The notes beneath the pieces were generated by a model. That model saw only the letters and a list, made by a program, of their open reading frames with translations. It searched no databases and was not told the DNA's origin. The position numbers were made by a program, and so were the translations under genes. 64,000 bases of DNA from assembly GCA_023229175.1 (NCBI GenBank), contig JALNZV010000004.1, forward strand, positions 72,949 through 136,948. The letters run 5' to 3'. This DNA is from Tissierellaceae bacterium (GTDB lineage: Bacteria; Bacillota; Clostridia; Tissierellales; Tissierellaceae). Of the stretch, positions 42,057-51,500 are shown piece by piece; the stretch's first letter is position 1, and each line of letters opens with the position of its first letter.

Positions 42057-42767
42057 ATGTCAGTAATTACAATGAAAGGATTATTGGAAGCAGGTGTCCA
42101 TTTTGGCCATCAAACTAGAAGATGGAATCCTAAAATGGCAGAATACATCTTTACTGAAAGAAATGGCATTTACATTATCGATTTACAGAAGACTGTAAAG
42201 AAGGTAGAAGAAGCTTATAACTTCGTAAGAGATGTTGTTTTAGAAGGTGGAGAAGTTCTGTTTGTAGGGACAAAGAAGCAAGCCCAAGAGGCCATAGAGA
42301 CTGAGGCTAAAAGAAGCAACATGCACTATGTCAACCAGAGATGGTTAGGGGGAATGCTTACAAACTATAATACAATCAGAAGAAGAGTAGACAGACTCCA
42401 TGAGTTAGTTAAAATGGAGGAAGACGGTGTATTCGATTTGCTTCCTAAAAAAGAGGTTATAAAATTAAGACATGAAGCTGAAAGATTGGAAAAGTTTTTA
42501 GGCGGAATAAAAAACATGAATAGAATCCCAGATGTTTTATTCGTAGTAGATCCAAGAAAAGAGAGAATTGCTGTTAAAGAAGCAAAGATTCTTGGTATCC
42601 CAGTGGTAGCTATAGTCGATACTAATTGCGATCCTGATGAGATTGATTACGTTATACCTGGAAATGATGATGCCATAAGAGCTGTTAAACTATTGACAGA
42701 AACCATGGCAAATGCAGTATTAGAAGGTAAACAAGGCGAACAAATTGATGATATAGAAGAAGAATAG
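42057..42767 (+). CDS. rpsB: 30S ribosomal protein S2
   Basis: Small-subunit protein of 236 residues. Signatures are SVITMKGLLEAGVHFGHQTRRWNPKM near the start, IYIIDLQKTVKKVEEAY, FVGTKKQAQEAIETEAKR, YVNQRWLGGMLTNY and the C-terminal PVVAIVDTNCDPDEIDYVIPGNDDAIRAVKLL. ATG 42057 is preceded by CGGAGGTGA; the in-frame GTG 42048 lies within that ribosome binding site and is rejected. It is followed by a hairpin and tsf, the universal rpsB-tsf pair. Confidence 0.99.
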   Translation: MSVITMKGLLEAGVHFGHQTRRWNPKMAEYIFTERNGIYIIDLQKTVKKVEEAYNFVRDVVLEGGEVLFVGTKKQAQEAIETEAKRSNMHYVNQRWLGGMLTNYNTIRRRVDRLHELVKMEEDGVFDLLPKKEVIKLRHEAERLEKFLGGIKNMNRIPDVLFVVDPRKERIAVKEAKILGIPVVAIVDTNCDPDEIDYVIPGNDDAIRAVKLLTETMANAVLEGKQGEQIDDIEEE

Positions 42768-42775
42768 TATAAAAG

Positions 42776-42818
42776 GGTAAGGGTTTGTAAGGATAATTCC
42801 TCTGCTCTTACCATTTTT
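42776..42818 (+). terminator. Hairpin with T run between rpsB and tsf
   Basis: GGTAAGGG (42776-42783) pairs with CTCTTACC (42805-42812) with one G-U pair. An inner stem AGGA/TCCT (42790-42793 with 42798-42801) lies in the loop. ATTTTT follows. This looks like a partial terminator, which would lower tsf relative to rpsB; a similar arrangement is common between these two genes. Confidence 0.5.
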
Positions 42819-42838
42819 AACAATATAGGAGGGATAAT

Positions 42839-43486
42839 ATGAGCATAAGTGCTTCAACGGTAAAGGAGTTAAGGGAAAGAACTGGGGCAGGTATGATGGA
42901 CTGTAAAAATGCTTTAGTTGAGACAGGTGGAGATATTGAAAAAGCTGTTGATTATTTAAGAGAAAAAGGCTTATCAAAAGCTGCTAAAAAAGCTGGAAGA
43001 GTAGCTGCAGAAGGTCTTGTAGATTCATATATCCATGGGGGAAGGATTGGCGTTTTAATAGAAGTGAATTCAGAGACTGATTTTGTTGCAAAAAATGAAG
43101 AATTTAAGCAATTTGTTAGGGATTTAGCTATGCAGGTTGCAGCGGCAAATCCTAAATACGTATCTAGAGAAGATGTCAGTGAAGAAGAAGTCAACAGGGA
43201 AAAGGAAATTTTGACACATCAAGCGATAAATGAGGGAAAACCAGAGCACATTGCAGCAAAAATAGTTGAAGGTAGAATAGAAAAGTATTTTGAACAAATC
43301 TGTCTTTTAGATCAAAACTTTATTAAAGATCCAGACATTAAAATTAAGGATTTACTTAATGAAAAAATCAGTAAAATTGGCGAAAATATTAAAATAAGAA
43401 GGTTCGTAAGGTTTGAAGTTGGTGAAGGAATCGAGAAAAAAGAAGAAGACTTCGCTGAAGAAGTCGCAAAACAAATAGGTATATAA
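42839..43486 (+). CDS. tsf: Translation elongation factor Ts
   Basis: Nucleotide exchange factor for EF-Tu. The N-terminal UBA-like part carries VKELRERTGAGMMDCKNALVETGGDIEKAVDYLREKG. The core contains EVNSETDFVAKNEEFKQFVRDLAMQVAA, the helix region contacting EF-Tu, and the C-terminal ENIKIRRFVRFEVGEGIEK. Length is 215, matching the short Firmicutes form. ATG 42839 follows TAGGAGGGAT. It ends two bases before a 12-bp palindromic hairpin. Confidence 0.98.
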   Translation: MSISASTVKELRERTGAGMMDCKNALVETGGDIEKAVDYLREKGLSKAAKKAGRVAAEGLVDSYIHGGRIGVLIEVNSETDFVAKNEEFKQFVRDLAMQVAAANPKYVSREDVSEEEVNREKEILTHQAINEGKPEHIAAKIVEGRIEKYFEQICLLDQNFIKDPDIKIKDLLNEKISKIGENIKIRRFVRFEVGEGIEKKEEDFAEEVAKQIGI

Positions 43487-43487
43487 C

Positions 43488-43518
43488 TAAATGGAGAACA
43501 TACCTTGTTCTCCATTTA
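43488..43518 (+). terminator. 12-bp perfect hairpin after tsf
   Basis: Arms 43488-43499 and 43507-43518 are exact reverse complements (TAAATGGAGAAC and partner) with a 7-base loop. There is no T run beyond the stem, although the 3' arm itself ends in ATTTA. It is either a weak terminator or an intercistronic stability element ahead of pyrH. Confidence 0.55.
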
Positions 43519-43550
43519 AGCACTAATATTTAATTGTGGGAGTGAAGCGA

Positions 43551-44264
43551 GTGGAGCCGGCTTATAAGAGAATCGTTTTAAAAATAAGTGGAGAATCATT
43601 AGCAGGGTCAAAGGGTAATGGAATAGATATCGATACCCTAAATCTTATTTCTTCTCAAGTTCAAGAGCTACATAAATTAGGTATTCAAATCTCCATAGTT
43701 GTAGGAGGAGGCAATTTTTGGAGAGGAAAATCTGCTAAAGAAATAGATAGAACTACATCTGACTATATAGGGATGCTTGGAACTGTAATGAATGCATTGG
43801 CATTACAGGACTCTTTAGAAAAACTAAGTGTGGATACTAGGGTTCAATCGGCCATAGATATGAGACAAATTGCCGAGCCATATATAAGGAGAAGGGCTAT
43901 ACGACACCTCGAAAAGGGTAGGGTCGTGATTTTTGCTGCAGGCACAGGCAATCCATATTTTTCAACAGATACTACTGCTGCTTTAAGAGCTGCAGAGGTT
44001 GAGGCGGAAGTTATATTACTGGCAAAAAAAGGCGTTGATGGAGTATATGATTCTGACCCAAAAATCAACAATCAAGCAAAGAAATTTGACACATTAAAAC
44101 ACATTGATATAATTAGTTTAGGCTTAGGAGTTATGGATTCAACTGCAACATCACTTTGTATGGACAATAATATTCCCCTGATTGTATTTGGAATAGATAA
44201 ACCTGGCAACATTTTGGATGTTGTCATGGGTAAAAAAATAGGAACACAAGTAAAGGAGGATTAA
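43551..44264 (+). CDS. pyrH: UMP kinase PyrH
   Basis: Hexameric kinase making UDP from UMP, with key role in pyrimidine nucleotide supply. KRIVLKISGESLAG begins the amino-acid-kinase fold; VVGGGNFWRGKSAKEIDRTTSDYIGMLGTVMNALAL, GTGNPYFSTDTTAALRAAEVEAEVILLAKKGVDGVYDSDPK and LIVFGIDKPGNI are the family motifs. GTG 43551 is the start: GGGAGTGA ends a few bases before it, and it gives the usual N-terminus. The longer GTG 43536 has no binding site. Length is 237. Confidence 0.97.
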   Translation: MEPAYKRIVLKISGESLAGSKGNGIDIDTLNLISSQVQELHKLGIQISIVVGGGNFWRGKSAKEIDRTTSDYIGMLGTVMNALALQDSLEKLSVDTRVQSAIDMRQIAEPYIRRRAIRHLEKGRVVIFAAGTGNPYFSTDTTAALRAAEVEAEVILLAKKGVDGVYDSDPKINNQAKKFDTLKHIDIISLGLGVMDSTATSLCMDNNIPLIVFGIDKPGNILDVVMGKKIGTQVKED

Positions 44265-44266
44265 TT

Positions 44267-44824
44267 ATGTATACTAGTCTTTATAAAGAAGCAGAAGAAA
44301 AGATGAGTAAGACTGTTTCAGTCTACAGAGAGGAATTGCAAAGCATTCGAGCTGGAAGAGCAAACCCTGCATTATTGGACAAAATTAGCGTAGATTATTA
44401 TGGACAAATTACTCCATTGAAACAAGTCGGAAGTGTTTCAGCACCGGAACCAAGATTATTAGTTATTCAACCTTGGGATGCAAATCTTATACCTGTGATT
44501 GAAAAAGAAATTTTAAAATCAGATTTAGGCTTAAATCCCTCAAATGATGGTAAACTCATAAGACTAATAATACCAGTTTTAACCGAAGAGAGAAGAAAAG
44601 AATTGGCTAGAATTGTTAAAAAGAATGGCGAGAATTCGAAAGTTGCCATAAGAAATATTAGAAGAGACCTAAATGAAAGATTGAAGAAGATGGAAAAAGA
44701 TAAGGATATCAGCGAAGATGATAAAAGGTTAGCAGAAGATGAAATTCAGAAGATTACAGATAAATTTATTAATGAAATCGATACAGTGACAAAAAATAAA
44801 GAAGATGAATTAATGGAAATATAG
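44267..44824 (+). CDS. frr: Ribosome recycling factor
   Basis: Factor that splits post-termination ribosomes together with EF-G. Length 185 is standard. EEKMSKTVSVYREELQSIRAGRANPALLDKISVDYYGQITPLKQVGSVSAPEPRLLVIQPWD, and later LNPSNDGKLIRLIIPVLTEERRKELARIVKKNGENSKVAIRNIRRD, cover the helical and beta domains. AAGGAGG precedes ATG 44267. It is followed at once by a strong terminator. Confidence 0.98.
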   Translation: MYTSLYKEAEEKMSKTVSVYREELQSIRAGRANPALLDKISVDYYGQITPLKQVGSVSAPEPRLLVIQPWDANLIPVIEKEILKSDLGLNPSNDGKLIRLIIPVLTEERRKELARIVKKNGENSKVAIRNIRRDLNERLKKMEKDKDISEDDKRLAEDEIQKITDKFINEIDTVTKNKEDELMEI

Positions 44825-44825
44825 T

Positions 44826-44854
44826 AAAACCCCTTCTTGATTGAAGGGGTTTTT
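44826..44854 (+). terminator. Intrinsic terminator after frr
   Basis: Eleven bases at 44826-44836 (AAAACCCCTTC) pair perfectly with 44843-44853 around a 6-base loop and run into TTTTT. It is the clearest intrinsic terminator in the window. uppS starts only 18 bases later, and no promoter is seen in that gap, so uppS expression would need read-through or a promoter inside frr. Confidence 0.8.
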
Positions 44855-44871
44855 AGTCATGGGGTGATACT

Positions 44872-45621
44872 TTGAAATACAAGGATTTGACTATAGAGCA
44901 ACTAAAACAAAAATTAGATTATAATAAAATACCGAAACATATTGCGATTATAATGGATGGCAATGGTAGATGGGCTAATAAAAGGTTGTTACCAAGAAAT
45001 TTTGGACATAAAGAGGGTATGGAGAGGGTAGTTGAAATTGTGGAGGTTTCGTCTACCTTAGGTGTAAAATATTTATCCCTATATGCCTTTTCTACGGAAA
45101 ATTGGAAAAGACCTATTGATGAAATCCAGGGTCTTATGAAAATTCTAGTTCAATATATTAGAAGAGAATTGGAAAGACTATACAAAAATAACATAAGAAT
45201 TCAAGCCCTTGGAGATATTGAGAGGTTGCCAGACTTTGCCAAAGAAGAGGTTATAAGGGCTATTAAAACTACTTCGGAAAATACAGGTATGACCCTAAAT
45301 ATAGGATTAAATTATGGAGGTCGTGGCGAAATAGTAACTGGTATAAAAAAGCTTTATAATGACATATCTGCAGGTAATATCAATATTGACGATATAGATG
45401 AAAAGGTTTTCTCAAATTATTTATATACTAAAAATCAGCCAGATCCTGATTTATTGATTAGGCCAAGTGGTGAACTGAGGCTTAGCAATTTTATGCTATA
45501 TCAAATTGCATATACTGAATTCTGGTTTTCGGATACTTTGTGGCCAGATTTCAATGAAAGGGAATTGATACTATCTATAATAGATTTTCAAAATAGAAAT
45601 AGAAGGTATGGAGGAGTTTAA
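44872..45621 (+). CDS. uppS: Undecaprenyl diphosphate synthase
   Basis: Cis-prenyltransferase making the C55 lipid carrier for cell-wall synthesis. IAIIMDGNGRWANKRLLPRNFGHKEGMERV contains catalytic Asp29. YLSLYAFSTENWKRP, LNIGLNYGGRGEI and PDPDLLIRPSGELRLSNFMLYQIAYTEFWFSDTLWPDF are the other conserved regions. The start is TTG 44872 behind GGGGTGAT. Length 249 is usual. It abuts cdsA. Confidence 0.98.
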   Translation: MKYKDLTIEQLKQKLDYNKIPKHIAIIMDGNGRWANKRLLPRNFGHKEGMERVVEIVEVSSTLGVKYLSLYAFSTENWKRPIDEIQGLMKILVQYIRRELERLYKNNIRIQALGDIERLPDFAKEEVIRAIKTTSENTGMTLNIGLNYGGRGEIVTGIKKLYNDISAGNINIDDIDEKVFSNYLYTKNQPDPDLLIRPSGELRLSNFMLYQIAYTEFWFSDTLWPDFNERELILSIIDFQNRNRRYGGV

Positions 45622-46398
45622 GTGAAAGAAATATATAAAAGAATATTAAGCGGAATCATTGGAATAATGCTTTTATTAATGATATTATTTAAGGGTGGCT
45701 ATTTGCTATACTTTTCTGTCCTTCTAATTTCACTTATAGGACTAAGGGAATTTTACAAAGCCTTGGAGGTAAAAAAGATAGTGCCATGCTATTATTTAGG
45801 TTATTTTGGTACCCTTGGCATATATTTTTTTTATTTCTTTAGAAGTACTTATTTAATCCCCTTTGCCACAATATATGTATTAATAATGTTAGCAACTGTT
45901 ATATTTAATAAAAATATGACCATAGAGGGACTATCTGTTACTATATTAGGCGTTATATATATACCAATAATGCTGTTACATTTGCTTTTTTTAAGTGAAA
46001 CTATATATATATATTTAGTGTTTGTTGTGGCATTTGGAACAGACACCTTTGCATATATTGCGGGCAATTTGTTTGGAAAAAATAAGCTATGCCCCTCAAT
46101 AAGTCCCAATAAAACCATTGAGGGTTCCATAGGTGGCACATTGGGAACAGTTTTGATTGTAATGCTATTTTCATTTTACTTTAATATAAAACCTGTTTGG
46201 ATGATGATTTTATTTTCAATTATTTCATCTTTAATAGCTCAATTAGGTGATTTAGTAGCTTCTAAAATAAAAAGAATTTCAGGAATTAAGGATTATGGTT
46301 TTATTATGCCAGGGCATGGGGGAGTCCTTGATAGATTTGATAGTATAATTTTTACCGCTCCAGTAGTATACTATTTTATTAGTATATTTATTAATTAG
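45622..46398 (+). CDS. cdsA: Phosphatidate cytidylyltransferase
   Basis: Membrane enzyme producing CDP-diacylglycerol for phospholipid synthesis. 258 residues with about eight hydrophobic segments. The signature SKIKRISGIKDYGFIMPGHGGVLDRFDS, near residues 213-240, and GNLFGKNKLCPSISPNKTIEGSIGG identify it. GTG start directly follows the uppS stop. In most Firmicutes dxr follows; here rseP comes next. Confidence 0.96.
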   Translation: MKEIYKRILSGIIGIMLLLMILFKGGYLLYFSVLLISLIGLREFYKALEVKKIVPCYYLGYFGTLGIYFFYFFRSTYLIPFATIYVLIMLATVIFNKNMTIEGLSVTILGVIYIPIMLLHLLFLSETIYIYLVFVVAFGTDTFAYIAGNLFGKNKLCPSISPNKTIEGSIGGTLGTVLIVMLFSFYFNIKPVWMMILFSIISSLIAQLGDLVASKIKRISGIKDYGFIMPGHGGVLDRFDSIIFTAPVVYYFISIFIN

Positions 46399-46414
46399 AT
46401 TAGGTGGTGTTAAA

Positions 46415-47419
46415 ATGTTGACAGCAATATCGGCAATATTTGTATTTTTGATGGTAATTCTAGTACACGAATTCGGTCATTTTGCTGTGGCTAAACTCGT
46501 AGGAATAAAAGTCAATGAATTCTCTATAGGTATGGGACCAAAGCTATTACAAAATCAGAGAGGGGAAACGAAATATACATTAAGGCTGCTGCCTATTGGC
46601 GGGTATGTAAAAATGGAAGGTGAAGATGAAATTTCCGATGATCCCCGTGGATTTAGCAATGTTCCAGTATTGGCTAGAATTGGGGTGGTATCTGCTGGAG
46701 CCATTATGAATTTTATATTGGCTATATTATTATTTTCCATCATAACCTTTGGGGTAGGAACCCCTACGACTACAATAGAAAACCCAATTACTGGATATCC
46801 AGCTGAACAAGGGGGACTACTACCTGGAGATACCATAATTGAAATAAATGAAACAAAAATCAATAATTGGGATTCAATTGTAGATTCAATTAATAGTTCT
46901 GATACTGATGAGAATCTAAAAATAGTTGTTGAAAGAAATGGAGAATTACAAAGCTTTAATATTATCCCGATTCAGGATGAAGACAGAGTCATCATAGGGA
47001 TAGAGCCAATGTATAAGAAGTCTGTTCTCATAGGAATAAAAGGGGGTTTTGAAAAAACTTATATGTTCCTGACACTTATGATAGATTTTTTTGCCTCTTT
47101 ATTTAAGGGAAAGGTTGGAATTGAACACTTATCTGGACCGGTGGGGGTAATTCATGAAGTAGGTGCGGCTGCCCGATTAGGAATATACAATTTGCTTTTA
47201 CTACTGGGTTTTATTAGTGTAAACTTGGGTTTTTTCAATTTACTACCTATACCTGCTTTGGACGGCAGTAGAATAGTGTTTTTAATTATTGAATTAATTA
47301 GAGGCAAACCTATAGACCCAGAAAAAGAAGGCTTTATACATTTCATTGGATTTGTATTACTTATTTCTCTTATGTTATTAGTGACATATAGGGATATAGT
47401 AAAGTTTAAAATTATATAG
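46415..47419 (+). CDS. rseP: Site-2 membrane metalloprotease RseP/RasP
   Basis: Intramembrane zinc protease that degrades anti-sigma factors and signal peptides. The HEFGH zinc motif is at residues 18-22, inside the first membrane segment. A PDZ domain lies at about 115-200 (GYPAEQGGLLPGDTIIEINE). The C-terminal motif NLLPIPALDGSRIVFLIIELIRG carries the third zinc ligand. Length is 334. AGGTGGTG precedes ATG 46415. It is directly followed by ispG. Confidence 0.96.
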   Translation: MLTAISAIFVFLMVILVHEFGHFAVAKLVGIKVNEFSIGMGPKLLQNQRGETKYTLRLLPIGGYVKMEGEDEISDDPRGFSNVPVLARIGVVSAGAIMNFILAILLFSIITFGVGTPTTTIENPITGYPAEQGGLLPGDTIIEINETKINNWDSIVDSINSSDTDENLKIVVERNGELQSFNIIPIQDEDRVIIGIEPMYKKSVLIGIKGGFEKTYMFLTLMIDFFASLFKGKVGIEHLSGPVGVIHEVGAAARLGIYNLLLLLGFISVNLGFFNLLPIPALDGSRIVFLIIELIRGKPIDPEKEGFIHFIGFVLLISLMLLVTYRDIVKFKII

Positions 47420-47422
47420 AAG

Positions 47423-48481
47423 GTGAACAAGATGGAAAGAAGAAAAACAAAAGTTATTGAGGTTGGGAATGTCAAAATCGGTGGAAATAATCCGATATCA
47501 GTACAATCGATGACTAACACCATAACTAAGGATATAGATAACACTGTTAAACAAATTCATATGCTAGAAGAGGCAGGGTGCGATATTATTAGGTCTGCTA
47601 TAACTGACGTAGATGACGCTAAAGCAATTGCAGAAATAAAAAAAAGAATTAGCATTCCTATTATTGCCGATATTCAATACGATTATAAGCTTGCCCTTGA
47701 GTCAATAAAATATGGGATAGATGGTCTTAGACTAAATCCTGGAAACATTGGATCCCTTGACAAAGTTAAGGAAGTTGTCAAGGCCTGCAAAGAGCATCAA
47801 GTTTCAATTAGGGTCGGCGTAAACTCAGGATCCATAAAACAAGAGTTTTTAGATAAATATAATGGAGTCAATGAAAACTCAATGGTATATAGTGCTATAG
47901 AACAGATACGCCTACTAGAAGATATGGATTTTCAACTTATTAAGATATCATTAAAGGCTAGTAATGTACCTTTAACAATTAAAGCCTATGAAAAGATGTC
48001 TGGGATTGTAGATTATCCAATTCATTTGGGTATTACTGAAGCTGGTCCTATTTGGAGAGGCTCAATTAAATCAGCTGTTGGTATAGGTACCTTATTGTCC
48101 ATGGGAATAGGGGATACCATAAGGATATCCCTAACGGGAGATCCGATAGAAGAAGTTAAGGTCGGTAGAGAAATATTAAAATCTTTAGGTCTATTACAAG
48201 ATGGGCTAGAAATTATTTCTTGCCCTACTTGTGGAAGGACAAATATTGATTTAATTAAAATAGTTGAAGAGGCCGAGGAAAAACTAAAGGGTATCAAGAA
48301 ACATATAAAAGTGGCCATAATGGGCTGTGCTGTAAATGGACCAGGCGAAGCAAGAGAAGCTGATATCGGAATAGCTGGTGGTAATGGCGAAGGATTAATA
48401 TTTAGAAAAGGAAAAATAATTAAGAAGGTAAAAGAAAACGAGTTATTAAATGAGTTATTAAAGGAAATAGAAAAGATTTAA
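47423..48481 (+). CDS. ispG: (E)-4-hydroxy-3-methylbut-2-enyl-diphosphate synthase
   Basis: Iron-sulfur enzyme of the methylerythritol phosphate pathway to isoprenoids. RRKTKVIEVGNVKIGGNNPISVQSMTNT opens the TIM barrel; cluster cysteines are in ISCPTCGRTNIDL and IMGCAVNGPGEAREADIGIAGG. Length is 352, the short bacterial form. Its presence shows the pathway is used, supplying UppS with precursors, yet dxr is not in its usual place. It begins three bases after the rseP stop. Confidence 0.97.
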   Translation: MNKMERRKTKVIEVGNVKIGGNNPISVQSMTNTITKDIDNTVKQIHMLEEAGCDIIRSAITDVDDAKAIAEIKKRISIPIIADIQYDYKLALESIKYGIDGLRLNPGNIGSLDKVKEVVKACKEHQVSIRVGVNSGSIKQEFLDKYNGVNENSMVYSAIEQIRLLEDMDFQLIKISLKASNVPLTIKAYEKMSGIVDYPIHLGITEAGPIWRGSIKSAVGIGTLLSMGIGDTIRISLTGDPIEEVKVGREILKSLGLLQDGLEIISCPTCGRTNIDLIKIVEEAEEKLKGIKKHIKVAIMGCAVNGPGEAREADIGIAGGNGEGLIFRKGKIIKKVKENELLNELLKEIEKI

Positions 48482-48514
48482 TTATATCTACTACAGAGGA
48501 GGTATAATCAATAA

Positions 48515-51500
48515 ATGACGAAAGAAGATTTGTATCTTTCCAGAATAATTCCAAAGAACCTTTCGAATTTAACAACAGAAGTTGATCCAACTATTAAGAG
48601 GGTTTTAATAAATGAAAATGAATTGCTAATGACTATTGTTCTCGAGTCCAACAAATTAATTAATAAAACTTATTCTGAGGAAATTTTGAAATTCTTTTCA
48701 TCAAAGTTTCCTAACTTTAAGCCTGAAATAAAAGTAAAATATATTATACCTGGTGATAAAAAGGACAAATTAGAATTTTATAAAAATAATATAATAGAGC
48801 TTATCCTGTCTAATATTCAATCAAGCAATTCATGGATTGAGGAATTAGATTGGCAGTTTAACGACGATTCACTTGTGATTTTTCCACCAAACAATATATC
48901 TTTACACCTGCTTGAAAACGACAATATTCAAGAGAAAATTAAGAAAAAAATCTTTGAAGAACTAGACCTAAAAATAGAATTAATTATTTCAAAGGACAAA
49001 TTTCGTGGGAAGGATGATTTTTTAGAAATTAAGGAAAAGGAAGAGAAGAAGATTGCCACTGAGATAGTGAAAAGTGCTGAATTTATAGATAATGCAAAAC
49101 GAGATAGTAACAAATATTATACATTTGGTCGAGTTATAAGGGGAAATCCGATTAGCATCAGGGAAATCAATCTGGAAACAGGTTCTTGTACAATTGAAGG
49201 TCAAGTATTTCAACTAGATACTATGGATATTAGAAATAACAAAACTTTGGTGACCTTTCATATTTCAGATTTAACTAACTCCATCACTGTAAAAGTATTT
49301 TTATCAGAAGATCAAAAAAGTAATTTCCTTAAAAATGTCAAAGAAAATACCTATGCCAGGATTTCAGGGGACATTGTATACGATAATTATTCCAAGTCTA
49401 TAGTTTTGATGTTAAAATCTCTTAGAGTTGCAGATAAAAATGAAAGGCTGGATAGCTCTAAAGACAAGAGAGTTGAGCTTCACCTTCATACGCAAATGAG
49501 TTCGATGGATGGCATATGCTCGGTTAAAGACTTAGCTGCTAGGGCAAAAAAATGGGGACATAATGCCTTAGCTATTACAGATCATGGCGTTGTACAGGGG
49601 TTTCCAGATGCTATGAATATTGGCAAGGAATTGGACATAAAGATTATTTATGGTATGGAAGGATATTTAATAAACGATAAAAAACAGATAATTACGAATT
49701 ACGAAGAAAATAGAGATTATTCTACATTTGTAGTTTTTGATATTGAAACCACCGGCTTATCAGCTATTAACGATAAGATAACAGAAATCGGTGCTATTAA
49801 AATTGAAAATGGAAAGATAGTAGATAGTTTTAGTCAGTTAATTAACCCAGAAAGACCTATACCTGACTTAATTACACAAATAACAGGAATTACAGACGAT
49901 ATGGTCAGAGAAATGCCCACGATTGATGATGTTATTTTTAGCTTTAAAGAATTCATAGGTGAACACGTTTTAGTTGCTCACAATGCATCTTTTGATACGG
50001 GATTTATTAGGGAAAATATGAAAAATAACAATTTGGAGTTAAAAAATCCAGTTTTAGATACTTTAGAGCTATCACGGGCTGTTTTTCCATCCCTAAAAAG
50101 TCACAAGCTAAACATCGTTGCCAAACACCTAAGCGTAGAACTTATCAACCATCACAGAGCTGTAGATGATGCTACTGCAACTGCGGAAATTTTGATAAAG
50201 ATTTTAGATATATTGGGAGATAATGGAATCAATAATTTTAAGCAAATAAATGGGTTGAACTCAAATAAAAATCTAGCGAAGGAAGAAACCTACCATGTTC
50301 TTATATTAGTTAAAAATCTAAATGGATTAAAAAACCTATATAAATTAGTCTCTGAATCGCATTTGAACTACTTTTACAGGAAACCTAGGATTCCAAAATC
50401 TTTATTGGAAGCCAATAGGGAAGGCCTAATAATAGGTAGTGCCTGTGAAGCAGGTGAGCTTTACAGAGCAATAATAAATAATAAAAGCAAAAATGAAATT
50501 AAAGAAATAGTTGAATTTTATGATTTTCTTGAAATACAACCTATTGGGAACAATTTTCATTTAGTTAGAAATGGAAAGGTAAGGGATGAAGGTCAACTAA
50601 GAGAAATAAACAAGGAAATTTACAACTTAGGTATTAAAAACAATAAATTAGTTGTTGCTACAGGTGATGTGCACTTTTTAGAACCAGAGGATGAAGTTTT
50701 TAGAAGAATTTTAATGTATGGTCAGAAATTTGCAGATGCTGATCAGCAACCGCCCTTATATTTCAAAACTACCGATGAAATGTTAGACGAGTTTTCTTAT
50801 TTAGGAGAAAAAATAGCACATGAAGTAGTCATTACAAATACTAATTTAATAAATAATATGGTTGATAAAATAATCCCAGTTCCAGAGGGAACTTATCCTC
50901 CTGTAATTGACGGAGCAGATCAGGAATTAAGAGAAATAACATACGAAAGAGCAATTGAAGCCTATGGGAGTCCTCTCCCAGAAATCGTGAAGGAAAGATT
51001 AGATAGGGAATTAAATTCCATCATAAAAAACGGTTATGCAGTTATGTATATCATCGCCCAAAAGCTTGTCTGGAAATCTTTGGAGGATGGTTACCTTGTA
51101 GGCTCAAGGGGATCTGTAGGATCATCTTTTGTGGCTACCATGAGTGGAATAACGGAGGTAAATCCTTTGGTACCTCACTATGTCTGCCCAGTTTGCAAAT
51201 ATAATGAATTTTTTGATGACGGCTCAGTATCATCTGGATCAGATTTGCCCGATAAAGATTGTCCCAAATGTGGAGCAAAATTAAATAAAGATGGACAAGA
51301 CATTCCATTTGAAGTATTTTTAGGATTTGAAGGAGATAAGGAGCCAGATATAGATTTAAATTTTGCTGGGGAATATCAAGCAATTGCACATAAATATACA
51401 GAGGAACTTTTTGGGAAAGGTTACGTTTTTAGAGCTGGAACCATAGGAACTATAGCAGATAAAACAGCCTATGGATTTGTTAAAAAATATTTTGAGGAAA

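Noticed and set aside
43536..43550. Longer pyrH start at GTG 43536
   Set aside because: It would place the GGGAGTGA binding site inside the coding region and add residues not typical of UMP kinase.
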